From Camellia lanceoleosa (lineage: Eukaryota; Streptophyta; Magnoliopsida; Ericales; Theaceae), in the NCBI GenBank assembly GCA_025200525.1, contig CM045763.1, forward strand, positions 85,898,131-85,962,130: a DNA stretch of 64,000 nucleotides, given 5' to 3'. Below are positions 11,111 through 20,837 of this stretch, in pieces. The notes below the pieces were generated by a model, which was given only the letters and a program-made list of their open reading frames with translations, ran no database searches and was not told where the DNA came from. The translations under genes and the position numbers were made by a program. The first letter of the stretch is position 1, and each line of letters starts with the position of its first letter.

Positions 11111-11815
11111 TTGTTCGATCTTAGAAAATATGGCAGGATCCGGGTGTGTGTAGACTTCAGGGATTTGAACAGAGCTAGTCCGAAGGACGACTTTCCCTTA
11201 CCGCACATCGATGAGTTGGTAGATTTCACAGCAGGGCATGCATTGCTCTCGTTCATGGATGGCTTCTCAGGATACAACCAGATAGTGATGGCGCCAGAAG
11301 ACAGAGAAAAGACTGCATTCACCACCCTGTGGGAGACATACTGCTACCGGGTAATGCCGTTTGGGTTGAAGAACGCTGGAGCTACTTATCAACGGGCCGC
11401 GACCACAATACTACATGATATGATCCACAAAGAGGTTAAGGTGTATGTGGACGACATGATTGTCAAGTCCAAGGAAAGAGAGGGCCACTACACCGCCTTG
11501 CACAAGTTTTTCCAAAGGATCAGGGAATTCCGGTTGCGGCTAAACCCTCAGAAATGTACATTTGGTGTTACAGCGGGAAAAATGCTGGGGTTTTTGATTA
11601 CACAAAGGGGCATCGAGGTCGACCCTTCCAAAATCAAGGCCATCCTAGAAATGCCACCACCAAGGACTGAAAAAGAGGTGCGAGGCTTTCTGGGTAAAGT
11701 GCAATTCATAAGACGGTTTATTTCAAAATTAACCTTGACTTGTGAACCACTTTTTGGCCTTCTCAAGAAAGGAAAGAAATTCCAATGGGACGGCCGATGT
11801 CAAAATTGCATTTGA
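11111..11815 (+). CDS. Gypsy reverse transcriptase, core
   Basis: Frame of 234 codons covering the palm and fingers of a Ty3/gypsy RT: VCVDFRDLNRASPKDDFPLP (residues 12-31), LLSFMDGFSGYNQI (45-58), MPFGLKNAGATYQR (82-95) and the catalytic YVDD at 112-115, then VRGFLGKVQFIRRFI near the thumb-connection border. It copies element RNA into DNA inside the particle. The ATG is not a natural start; the RT N-terminus lies upstream in other frames, and the frame is lost at 11815 soon after FQWDGRCQ, where a small deletion or shift enters RNase H. Confidence 0.9.
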   Translation: MFDLRKYGRIRVCVDFRDLNRASPKDDFPLPHIDELVDFTAGHALLSFMDGFSGYNQIVMAPEDREKTAFTTLWETYCYRVMPFGLKNAGATYQRAATTILHDMIHKEVKVYVDDMIVKSKEREGHYTALHKFFQRIREFRLRLNPQKCTFGVTAGKMLGFLITQRGIEVDPSKIKAILEMPPPRTEKEVRGFLGKVQFIRRFISKLTLTCEPLFGLLKKGKKFQWDGRCQNCI

Positions 11816-12482
11816 GCAGATTAAAGAATATCTCTGAGAACCCACCCGTTTTATCGCCACGAGCAGGAAACCGTTGATTTTGTATCTGATCGAAACCACG
11901 ATGGGTTGCATGCTTGCACAAGAATCGAAGATAAGGTGGAAAAAAGCCATCTATTATTTGAGCAAAAGATCTTTGGAGTATGAGACCCGATATACACATT
12001 GGAAAAGGCTTGCTTAGCTCTGGTATGGGCTACGGAAGGCTGTGGCACTACTGTTAGCTCACTCTGTAATGTTGGTTTCGCGACTTGATCCCATCAAATA
12101 TCTCTTGAGAAACCGGTAACTTCTGGGTAGGCTAGCTCGTTGATTGCTTTTGCTCTCGAATTTGATCTCACGTCACGTGACACGCAAAGTTAGTGAAAGA
12201 AAAGCGTTGGCGAGTTCCTTGCCGACCACCGGTTGAGGGATGAAGCGATCAGTACCTATTCTGGATGAATCAATTACGCATATCGACGAAGAAACTTAGG
12301 CGATGTACTTTGTGACGGGCGTCAAATCAACATGGGTATGGGATAGGAGTGTTGTTGATAGCACCGACAATTCCGTATCCCTCTAGCCTTCAAGCTCGGT
12401 TCAAAGTCTCGAACAATGAAGCGAGAATATGAGGCGTGTATCATTTGGTCTAAAGCGACCACGGAACTAGGGGCAAGGCAAT
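11816..12482 (+). pseudogene. Gypsy RNase H, broken
   Basis: Between RT and integrase the sequence should encode RNase H. Short matching pieces exist in different frames, for example a KAIYYLSK-type word near 11940 and LEYETRYT-like coding near 11970-11995, and a leader to the second RNase H near 12400-12480. Multiple frameshifts and stops prevent a continuous product. Confidence 0.6.
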
Positions 12483-14096
12483 TTGGGCGTCATTGGGGAT
12501 TCGAACCTTGTTGTGTCTCAAGCTAAAGGAGACTGGAAAGTGAAAGAGGAAAAAATGATGCTGTATCACCAAACCTTGGATTTGTTGATTCCTCGGTTTG
12601 ATAAGCTAAATTTTACTCATCTACTAAGAGAGAACAACAGGTTCGCAGATTCTTTAGCAACTCTATCTTCTATGATAGACATCCCGTGTGGAGTCCGGAT
12701 GCGTCCAGTCATCATCGACCAGAAATTTGCACCTGCCTATGAGTCGATTGCAGCCATAGATGAAGTTCAGGACGAACACCCCTGGTATTACGGCATCTGG
12801 AACTTCTTGGAGAAAGAAGCATACCCGCTAGGGGTAAATGCCAAAGACAAGAGGGCAATCAGAAGAATGGCAGTTCAGTTCATCATCTGCGGGGCTAAAC
12901 TGTATAAACGGGGTCATCTGGGAAAGCATAAACTGTGCGTTGATGCCAAAGAGTCAAAGCGTCTGATGGAAGCTATCCACGGGGGTGAATGTGGTGCACA
13001 CATGAATGGGGTAATGTTGGCACGGAAGATCCTTAGACAAGGTTATTATTGGTCCACCATGGAGGAGGATTGTATTGGTTTCGTCCGGCAATGCCACAAA
13101 TGTCAAATTCATGCAAATCGCATGAACATCCCGCCGTCAAAGCTGTACAACATGACTTCGCCATGGCCGGTTTACATGCAGGGAATTGATGTAATCGGAG
13201 TTGTTACGCCAAAGGGGTCGAATGGGCATGAGTTCATCTTGGTAGCGATAGATTATTTCACAAAGTGGGTTGAGGCCCAATCTTATGCGGTGTTGAAGGC
13301 TTCGCATGTAGCAAAATTTATCAGAAACAACATTATCTGTCGCTACGGAGTCCCAAATGAAATCGTTTCAGACAATGGTTCCCACTTCAAAAATGAGGTA
13401 ATTGATTTGTTGGAGAAATATAATGTGGCTTTTCATAAGTCGTCTACTTACCGGCCGCAAACCAACGGAGCAGTTGAGGCCGCTAACAAGAACATCAAGC
13501 GCATACTACAGAAGATGGTGGAAACCTATCGGGACTGGCCAGATAAGCTGCCATTCGCTCTGTGGGGCTACAGGACTTCAATCAGAACTTCTACTGGGGC
13601 GACTCCGTACTCATTGGTTTATGGGATGGAAGCCGTTCTGCCTATTGAGATTGAGGTCCCATCATTACGAGTATTGGCCGAGTGCCAAATAGCCGAAGCA
13701 GATTGGCAGCAAAATAGATTTGAGGAACTCATGCTTTTCGATGAAAGAAGGCTGAAAGCACTGTACCACATCCAAGGTTATCAACGCATAATCGCCCGGG
13801 CTTTTAACAAGAAGGTTAAGTCCAGGAATTTGAAGGAAGGAGATTTGGTACTCAAAGACAACCGAGCCCCCATCCACGACCCAAGGGGCAAGTTCAGACT
13901 CAATTGGACTGGTCCCTACATCATCAAGTCAATCTGGTCAGGTGGAGCTGTGGTTCTGATGGATCTAGATGGCTTGGAGTTTTCTCAACCGATCAACATG
14001 GACAAGTTGAAGAAATACTACCCTGAGGCTCATAGGCCGAAAACCCGAAAGGGCGACCTAGGCAAAATTCAGAGCATAGAAAATTTGAAATTATAA
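12483..14096 (+). CDS. Gypsy second RNase H (C-terminal part) and integrase
   Basis: Frame of 537 codons. Residues 3-64 (GDSNLVVSQAKGDW, then LLRENNRFADSLATLSSM) resemble the end of the additional archaeal-type RNase H described in Tat elements. Integrase follows: zinc-binding H166, H173, C204, C207; catalytic core D236, D297 and E332 in GIDVIG, VSDNGSHF and NGAVEAANK; then a C-terminal domain with a GPY-like NWTGPYIIKS near residues 476-485. It inserts the cDNA into the host genome. No chromodomain follows, which fits Tat rather than chromoviruses. All catalytic residues are present and the frame is intact. Confidence 0.9.
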   Translation: MGVIGDSNLVVSQAKGDWKVKEEKMMLYHQTLDLLIPRFDKLNFTHLLRENNRFADSLATLSSMIDIPCGVRMRPVIIDQKFAPAYESIAAIDEVQDEHPWYYGIWNFLEKEAYPLGVNAKDKRAIRRMAVQFIICGAKLYKRGHLGKHKLCVDAKESKRLMEAIHGGECGAHMNGVMLARKILRQGYYWSTMEEDCIGFVRQCHKCQIHANRMNIPPSKLYNMTSPWPVYMQGIDVIGVVTPKGSNGHEFILVAIDYFTKWVEAQSYAVLKASHVAKFIRNNIICRYGVPNEIVSDNGSHFKNEVIDLLEKYNVAFHKSSTYRPQTNGAVEAANKNIKRILQKMVETYRDWPDKLPFALWGYRTSIRTSTGATPYSLVYGMEAVLPIEIEVPSLRVLAECQIAEADWQQNRFEELMLFDERRLKALYHIQGYQRIIARAFNKKVKSRNLKEGDLVLKDNRAPIHDPRGKFRLNWTGPYIIKSIWSGGAVVLMDLDGLEFSQPINMDKLKKYYPEAHRPKTRKGDLGKIQSIENLKL

Positions 14097-14765
14097 AAAA
14101 ATTGAGCTCGCAAGGTTGAAAACCCGCAAAGGGCGGCCTTGGCAAAAGTTAGAGCGTAAAAGGAGAGTAAAAATACCCGAGCGAACCCAAGCTTGAACTA
14201 CGTAAGGCTTGATTCCCATCTATGGGATACGTAGGCAGCTTCATCCTGAAGTTCAGCCCCAATCTTTTCCCCGATCAACTTTGTCCATTTGATCATCTCA
14301 GTCATCTCTATTCATCAGCATTTATCGTGATCTCCGGTACAGTGTTATTCAGACTAGGGGCAACTTTCCGTTGCAATGAAGTGTTGCGGCACCATCCAGA
14401 CTAAGGGCAACTTTCCGTTGCTGTGAATCACCGAGGCACTTTTCAAACTAGGGGCAACTTTCCAGTTGCTAGGATCCGGGGTTGTGCATCTCAGTGACAG
14501 ATCTCAGGCGTGTCCAGTTCTGATCCATATCGAAAATAGTTTTGAAAAGTTTTAATAAAAGATTGACTTTGTTCAAATTAATCTTTTCACAACTAAGACC
14601 ATTTTTGGACCAAAACGGGGAATTTTCAGTACCACAACCTTCAATTTCATTGATTTCAAAACAGAGTTCTCTCACTCTTGCATACAATTGAAGTTGCTTT
14701 TTTATTACACTCATAATGAAAACTTGAAAGTACTAATAAAGCAATAAATCTGGGGCACGGTCAAG
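14097..14765 (+). other. Spacer after integrase with triplicated PPT-like motif
   Basis: Includes the end of the polyprotein reading and a short array near 14351-14470 in which 'ctaggggcaactttcc' recurs three times about 47 bp apart (14351, 14399, 14445). The purine core AGGGGCAAC is the same as in the polypurine tract at 21830-21842. No gene is seen. Confidence 0.6.
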
Positions 14766-16055
14766 TCAGGTGTCCCTGCGTCCCCTTCCAGAGCTGGTTG
14801 AAGCCTCTGACGCCAACCTAGGCCTAATCTGTGCCTCCTCGTTGAGCCAATCCCAGCACTCGTCAGATAAAGTGCAACTGAAAATAGGGGCGGGGGGCAG
14901 GAGCTCTCTAGTCCTCCAAGCCGTAGTGTGTCGGGCAAGGTGTGCACCTTGGACCCGGAAAGTAACCGGGTACTCAATCCCCTCCGGAAGGCAAGTCTGA
15001 TCATGACCAAATTGGCGCAGAATGCGGAATGGGAAATAGAATACACAATGGGTTAGGCCAATCAACCGGATCCCAGTGTCCTGGAACATGCTATAGCCCA
15101 TCGCCGGAAGGTTAAGCCAAGGACAGCGCCAGGCAATGTGTTCAGCTGACAAGTTGCACATCCATTCAAACCACCATCCCTCATCAAGGGCGTCAACCAG
15201 GCGTTGTCGAAAGAAGTAGCCGCGGGCTGAGTAAGCAGGGCAAGAGTCCACAACTTGCAATTTATCCATCAACCATATCTGGGGAGAGATGGAAAAATAA
15301 GAGAATAAAGAATAGAGAGATGTGTGATGAGAGAAAAGTAAGATAAGGGTTTTGTGAGAAAAACCGAGCTCGAGGGCCGAGTGATATGAGCAAATACATA
15401 TGTGAGCTTGGGTGGGAAACATTACCTGCAGCAGTAGTGGACTCCCCGCAAACCTGGTTGTCTCTTGGCGGTAGAAGGCATCCAAACCTAGCAGTGTCTC
15501 AGCCAATGTCATGGCGGTACAGCTCTTTCCTTCCCTCAAGCCTTGAGCGACTTCAATCAAACGGATGCTAGCTCCTCCGGAGCCCAAGACAAACAGAAAA
15601 TAAGATAGCATGCACAAGCAGAGGGCATGTTGTTGGAAACCTTGCCAATGATGGTTGCTGCGGTCACCGGCATCAGAGAATCGGTAAATTAGGCTCGGGA
15701 TATCCAACATGCCATTACCAATCAGAGACCGAGCATCATACGCGTTGAGACCGCACATTCGCCCTAAAGCTTGGGCATGGCCAAAACGAGATTGGGGCAA
15801 GATCTCTTCTGAGCGTTCAGACTCCATCAAAGCTTGAAAATCTTCAAAAGTAGGACATACCTCTTGCCCTTCGAAGCTGTAGACATGCGTCACCGGGTTC
15901 CAGAACCTTGCCGCGGCATAGAGGAAAGGAAGATGTAGCGGAGTCCGGCCCAGCGTGAATAGTGCATTCAAGCCGAAACCCCGGAAGTTCAACTTTTCCG
16001 ACCCATCTAAAGAAGAGATCCAAGATGCGAGATTTTCTGTGAGAAATGCCTCCAT
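14766..16055 (-). CDS. Antisense gene 1 of the gypsy element, DUF7745/PMD-like, spliced
   Basis: Minus-strand gene with exons 16055-15426 and 15278-14766 and a 147-bp GT-AG intron (15425-15279), giving about 380 residues with no stop. The chosen start is the ATG at 16055-16053, just downstream of a TATA box; the open frame reaches further up only through a GTG. The intron length is a multiple of three, so it also reads through, but its translation is unlike the rest. Motifs: VYSFEGQEVCPTFEDFQALM near residues 60-80, then EGKSCTAMTLAETLLGLDAF and GSPLLLQ joined to IWLMDKL over the splice. These resemble the plant mobile domain/DUF7745 proteins. Function is unknown. Extra antisense ORFs in this position are known from Tat elements such as Grande. 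Confidence 0.75.
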   Translation of the reverse strand: MEAFLTENLASWISSLDGSEKLNFRGFGLNALFTLGRTPLHLPFLYAAARFWNPVTHVYSFEGQEVCPTFEDFQALMESERSEEILPQSRFGHAQALGRMCGLNAYDARSLIGNGMLDIPSLIYRFSDAGDRSNHHWQGFQQHALCLCMLSYFLFVLGSGGASIRLIEVAQGLREGKSCTAMTLAETLLGLDAFYRQETTRFAGSPLLLQVMFPTQAHICICSYHSALELGFSHKTLILLFSHHTSLYSLFSYFSISPQIWLMDKLQVVDSCPAYSARGYFFRQRLVDALDEGWWFEWMCNLSAEHIAWRCPWLNLPAMGYSMFQDTGIRLIGLTHCVFYFPFRILRQFGHDQTCLPEGIEYPVTFRVQGAHLARHTTAWRTRELLPPAPIFSCTLSDECWDWLNEEAQIRPRLASEASTSSGRGRRDT

Positions 16056-16100
16056 CTTGTGCAAAGCAGTGATGAAATGAATGAATTCCAAAGTCGGAGC

Positions 16101-16106
16101 TTTATA
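16101..16106 (-). promoter_or_regulatory. TATA box of antisense gene 1
   Basis: On the minus strand the sequence reads CCCCTATAAAG, 46 bp before the ATG at 16055. A G-box core CACGTG lies just upstream at 16131-16136. Confidence 0.6.
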
Positions 16107-16165
16107 GGGGGGTAAAACACTATTCGAGGACACGTGTCACAATTCTAGAAGTTGCAGGAAAGGAG

Positions 16166-16200
16166 GGCCGGCCGGCCACCTTTTCTAGCAGGCCGGCCAC
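16166..16200 (-). promoter_or_regulatory. Shared GGCC block upstream of antisense gene 1
   Basis: On the plus strand: three overlapping GGCC units, ACCTTTTCT, a four-base spacer, then GGCCGGCCA. It is almost identical to 20838-20871 upstream of antisense gene 2; only the four spacer bases differ. It lies about 60 bp upstream of the TATA box. Confidence 0.6.
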
Positions 16201-16808
16201 CCTCCAATCCCCAAAAGCAAATATGGCCCACCATGCTTATTGGTCTTGTTTTGCCCTCCGGAAGGAGGTTTGAGGCACTTTCACGCATCGGGAACGTCGA
16301 AGGCCTCCATTTCTCTCAGTTTCGGATACGTTCCATCATCCAGATCGTCCGTCCGAAGTACGCTTTGTTGTATTTTTGCTTATCAAGTTGTAAGTTTTGT
16401 CGAGCTGTCGCATTTTGTGTTTTGAGTTATTACCTTTTTGTTTACTTTTTGTTTACACGATTTTGATGAGTCTTGATTCATTGAGTCATTAACACTGTTG
16501 TACTTTGCTTATCGAGTTGTAAACTTGCTAAGATTCTGTTATTTCTTAGTGAGTCGAGTTTTTGATTTGTTGCGCTTCATTACCCATCGTAAATACACAA
16601 GGCACATTTTCATTCAATTCCATTTTGTGCAAAATGATGCGTTACGATGCTAAGAATTTCAAATACAAACATCTTTTCAAAGGCTGTTTCATTCCATCAT
16701 GTTTTACAACAAAATAAAGGTACAAGTTTTACAGGAAATAAAACTGCCTAACAATATGCAAAGTGCTACAAACTACTAGCAAAAAGTAAAATAAAGCAGG
16801 AAATAGCA
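16201..16808. other. Spacer between the two antisense genes
   Basis: Direct repeats of 'cttatcgagttgtaa' type words near 16378-16400 and 16508-16530, otherwise AT-rich. It probably holds the distal promoter of antisense gene 1 and the 3' end of antisense gene 2. No gene is seen. Confidence 0.4.
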
Positions 16809-16816
16809 TCAATATC

Positions 16817-19800
16817 CTCGGGAACGGGAATGAGGAGGCCCTCTCATCCTCTTCTGCAGGATAACCTCCGCACCATCATCACCATCTGGGTCAGAGCTAT
16901 CATCCTCTGGATCCCCTTCAGCCTCGTCTCCGCTCTCGGAACCAAGACCGGAGCCTCCCTCCCCAGCAGATGTCTCTGACTCACGGTCCGCGACCTCCTC
17001 CTCCTCCTCAATAATGGGTGCCCTGCGTCTGCGAAACGACCCTACTCCTCGAGCTCCTCGAAAAGGCCTAGATGGCCCAGCTCCCTGAGAAGGCCTAGAT
17101 GGCCCGGCTCCTCGAAAAGGCCCAGATGGCCCAAGACTAACAGTCCAAGACTCGATCTCTTTGAGAAGGCCCGGGTGGTCCGGCCCGCAGCGGTGCATAG
17201 ACAGGAGGCATCTGAAAGTGAAGAGTTCAATACATCAGTTCAAATATGAAAAGCAGATGCAAGTACAATATGCGAGTGCGGTGTGTGTCAGATGTGCTCT
17301 ACACAGCCTATCAATACAGCAGAATGTTCAAAACCAGTATGTCATCAGAAATATGCTAAATACAGGAAAGATGAACAGTACCTGCACGCCCATAATGGCC
17401 AGCTGTGCCTCCCTCCGTAAGATCATGCCCTCGAATGTGGCCAGCATCCCAAGTATCTTATCCGTGTTCTCAACTGGAGGCTGCAGATACAAATGCAAAA
17501 CTATCAGCGAGGGAATGAATGTCCAAGTAATCTAACTGATAAATCAAAGCTGAAAAACATACCGGGGGTGAATCAGGGTCTCTGACATATCTGTGGTCAG
17601 GAAGAGGAGGCTCTAGCGAGACCTGGTAAGGAGTCCCGAACCGCCAACTCGTCAACTCGGTCGGCATGTCTGGCCACCCAGGATGATGAAGAGATGGAGG
17701 GATCGGAGGAATCGAACTACCTCTATCCCTAGATGCACCAGTCCCGCTAGAGGAGGGGATATCCGTGGTACGAGCCCGATTCGACGATGGTACATCAGTA
17801 GGCCTCCATGGCGGAGCACGCACTCCCGTCAAGGGGGGCATCAGATATATACGACGATAGGTGGCGTAGTCCCCCTCCATGAGATGTAACAAAGCATCGG
17901 TGCCCTGCATATCATTAATGACCTCCTGGGAAGATAGTCTATCGATAGTCCGCATAGTGGCTGGGGGTACAGTAGGAGGGTCCTAAGAATCGTACCCCCA
18001 CACCTGACGCAGAAAGCGTTCCCCTAGAAACCATGCCCTACCAACTGGTCCTTCGAGCAGGAACCTATACTGGAAATTACCTGATCCTCCGGGATACTGA
18101 TGTCGGAGACCATCACCTAAGACCGCCCAGGGCTGCCAAGTAGTCTGCGGATAGCCAGTGCATAAATCAATCAGAAATCAGGAATATACAAGGCAGATCA
18201 AAGATGAAAATGAAAGGAACTGAGAGTTTTGAAATACCTTTGTCGTCGTCCGCGACAAGATCAAAATATCGCGCAGTAGAAGAGAGTCTCTCGAGGTCTC
18301 GGTCGGTGCTCGCCCTCGAATACCAGTGAAAACGGAGTCATAAGGAGTCCTGCCACCTCCATCTCCGGGGCTAATGTGGGAAAATATACGTACACCCATA
18401 GCTGAGAAAAGCAGTGCGGAATGTGAATGCAAAGTGCTAAAGGCAGAATACAGAGTGCAAAGTGCGCCGTGTGTGCAATGAACAAGTAATGAGGAGCAGA
18501 AATGTAAATCAAGAGGACAGAACGTACCTCCCAGGCTCTCCAATAGCCGCCAAGTAAGTCTCCCCATGAGAGGTCAGACTCATGTAACAATAGAGGGTAG
18601 CCAGGCCAGCGCCACCCCAGTCATACCGACTGACCTGTGATAGGTCCACTAGGGCACTTAGAAGATACAACCCGACGGTGTTCCCCCTATCGGCAAACAG
18701 AGTGGTACCAAAGAGGAACATAAGGAAACCCCGGGTGTACTGCTCAACCTCCTCGGGAGACTCAGGCTCCATCTCCGGCCTCCGAAAACGGGAAGAAAAC
18801 CAGGTGTACCGAACTCTCCCGGAAGCTCTGTCTACAGGTGGGCTAGCCCGCAATAGATGTGTCCATGCAGCCTCCCACTCTCCCATATCCTCGTCATAAG
18901 GTATGGGCCAACCGCCTATGTCTAGGCCGGTGAGTATGGCAAAGTCCAGCGGAGTCATGGTCATGTCCCCGGTGGCAGAAAAATGGAAAGAATTGGTGGT
19001 GTCCCACCATCTCTCCACCAAGGCAGCTAACAATGTCCCATCGGCAGACAAATGATAACCCGTCTGCAATGCTCGAACCCTGCTGAGTCAACCAAATCCC
19101 GAACAGCCTCCGGAAGCTCAGCGTACCACTCTCTCGCAACGGTGGAGCCATATCCTCGCACGGTGCGAGAACCAACCTGCGTTCATAATGAATACATGTG
19201 TTTAGTACACAATAAAATGCAAGCCGTATGCAAGTAACAAGCTGTGTGCAAATGAAATGAAGTAATGGTGCAAATGAAAGCAAGTAGTCAGGTGCAAATG
19301 AAATGAAGTAGTGGGCTGCGTGTTCACTTTAAATCTGGCGCGTGTTCAAGAACTTTGTGTTTTAATGTGTGTTCAATCCTTAATCGAGAACGTGTGTTCA
19401 CTTCAACTGGGTGCGTGTTCAAGAACTGTTTTGGGCTGTGTGTTCAATCCTTAATCAGTGGGCTGTGTGTTCACTTCAAATCTAGGCTGCGTGTTCAGTA
19501 AATCTGTATTTTGAGCTGTGTGTTCAATCCTTAATCAGTGGGCTACGTGTTCACTTCAAATCTGGGCTGTATGTTCAGAAAATTTCGTATCTGGGCTGCG
19601 TGTTCAGAAAATTTCGTATTTGGGTTGCGTGTTCAAATTTTAGAAAAATTTGTGGGCTGTGTGTTCACCTCAAATCTGGACTGTGTGTTCAGAAGATCGG
19701 AGTTTAGGGCTGTGTGTTCTACTCTCAATCAGTATGGGCTGTGTGTTCACCTCAAATCTGGACTGCGTGTTCAGAAAATCAAAGTTTAGAGCTGTGTGTT

Positions 19801-20445
19801 CTACTCTCAATCAGTGTGGGCTGTGTGTTCACCATCGACTTGGACTGTGTGTTCAGAAAATCGGAGTTTGGGACTGTGTGTTCTACTCTCAATCAGTGTG
19901 GGCTGTGTGTTCACCATCGACTTGGACTGTGTGTTCAAGAAAATCGGAGTTTGGGACTGTGTGTTCTACTCTTAATCAGTGTGTGCAGTGTGCTCACCTT
20001 CAAATTCGGGCTGTGTGTTCGACAAATCAGTGCTTGAGCCGTATGTTCAATTCTTAACTAATGTGTACCGTGCGTTCATAATCAATCAGTCAATAAGCCG
20101 TGTGTTCAGCAATTCAAGTGTTTAAGTCACATGTTCAGAATGCAAACAAAGTACTATGTCATAAGCTAAAACTGTGTGTTCAAGCATGGCAAAGCTACAA
20201 AATGCACAAAAAATGCAGAAAATAAAGTAAAATACCTCTCGTGCATCGTGAGAGAGGTGCTGCTCGCTCACAATGATAAATCACTGGTGCGGTCATTGAA
20301 CCCATGAAACGACGAAAACGCATGAAGCATATGTCGGTGGGGCGTATCTCCGAGGAATAAAAGGCGGACTCTCAAGCGGTGTCATGACATCAAAATCATC
20401 CCCGGCACCTGGAGGACCTCCACCATGAGGGTAATCACCCGCCAT
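16817..20445 (-). pseudogene. Antisense gene 2 of the gypsy element, plant mobile domain-like, broken
   Basis: Exons inferred from coding and GT-AG borders, in transcription order: 20445-20236, 19176-18528, 18401-18238, 18144-17563, 17480-17382, 17211-16817. Exons 1 and 2 join in phase (SEQHLSHDARE, then VGSRTVRGYGS). The PMD core is LLAALVERWWDTTNSF, then MTPLDFAILTGL, continuing LLGGYWRAWE over a splice to LWVYVYFPTLAPE. Later, GPVGRAWFLGERFLRQV and RRIYLMPPLTGVRAP are typical of the family. The last exon codes an acidic, low-complexity tail with GPSRP repeats. Damage: a frameshift in exon 1, two in exon 2 (near 19075 and 18565) and an in-frame TAG near 17985. Function is unknown; PMD proteins occur in hosts (MAIN/MAIL) and in transposons. 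Confidence 0.68.
19316..20190. repeat. Minisatellite filling intron 1 of antisense gene 2
   Basis: Array built on GGCTGTGTGTTCA spaced every 25-30 bp. Four higher-order units of 82-83 bp start at 19654, 19736, 19818 and 19900, each holding three variant subunits. The array lies wholly inside the inferred intron 20235-19177. Open frames across it (19538-20057) are products of the repeat. Confidence 0.85.
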
Positions 20446-20491
20446 TTCAAGAAATCTGCAAAATGAGCAAAAATGAGCCAAAATTGGAAAA

Positions 20492-20540
20492 AGTCAACAA
20501 AAGTCAACTCCCAGGAAATGGAAAAGTCAACAAAAGTCAA
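20492..20540 (-). promoter_or_regulatory. Four W-boxes in the antisense gene 2 leader
   Basis: AGTCAA (TTGACT on the minus strand) occurs at 20492, 20502, 20525 and 20535, as two copies of a 33-bp repeat. TTGAC is the core bound by WRKY factors. The cluster lies 45-100 bp upstream of the ATG at 20445. Confidence 0.5.
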
Positions 20541-20785
20541 CTCCCGAGAAAATCTTCCAAATATTGAGACAAACTTACCTCAAGTGGGGAAAATGAGAAA
20601 AGAAGCCCCGAAATCAAAATTTAATCGGTTCAAAGTGCTTAAAACTGAAAGATTTCGCGAAAACAACTTGCGTGGAAGGCCGAAAAGCACGTATAAAGTG
20701 CAGATCTGAAGGAAAAAATGGTTTGGGGAGCAAGGGAAGGAGTTTTCGCAGCTTTGGGAGTGATTTCGGAATGAATGGATGAGGA

Positions 20786-20793
20786 TATATATA
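20786..20793 (-). promoter_or_regulatory. TATA box of antisense gene 2
   Basis: TATATATA on the minus strand about 340 bp before the ATG, giving an expected leader of about 310 bases. The shared GGCC block lies about 45 bp further upstream. Confidence 0.5.
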
Positions 20794-20837
20794 GAAAATG
20801 AGGCAAAAGACAAAATTGCCCCTGGTTTTGGACAGGT

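Noticed and set aside
16055..16133. Extended start of antisense gene 1 at 16133
   Set aside because: The extension begins with GTG and overlaps the TATA box; the ATG at 16055 is the plausible plant start.
19538..20057. Two overlapping open frames with cysteine/valine-rich translations
   Set aside because: They run across the minisatellite; the repeated peptide is a by-product of the DNA repeat and the strand opposes the inferred gene.
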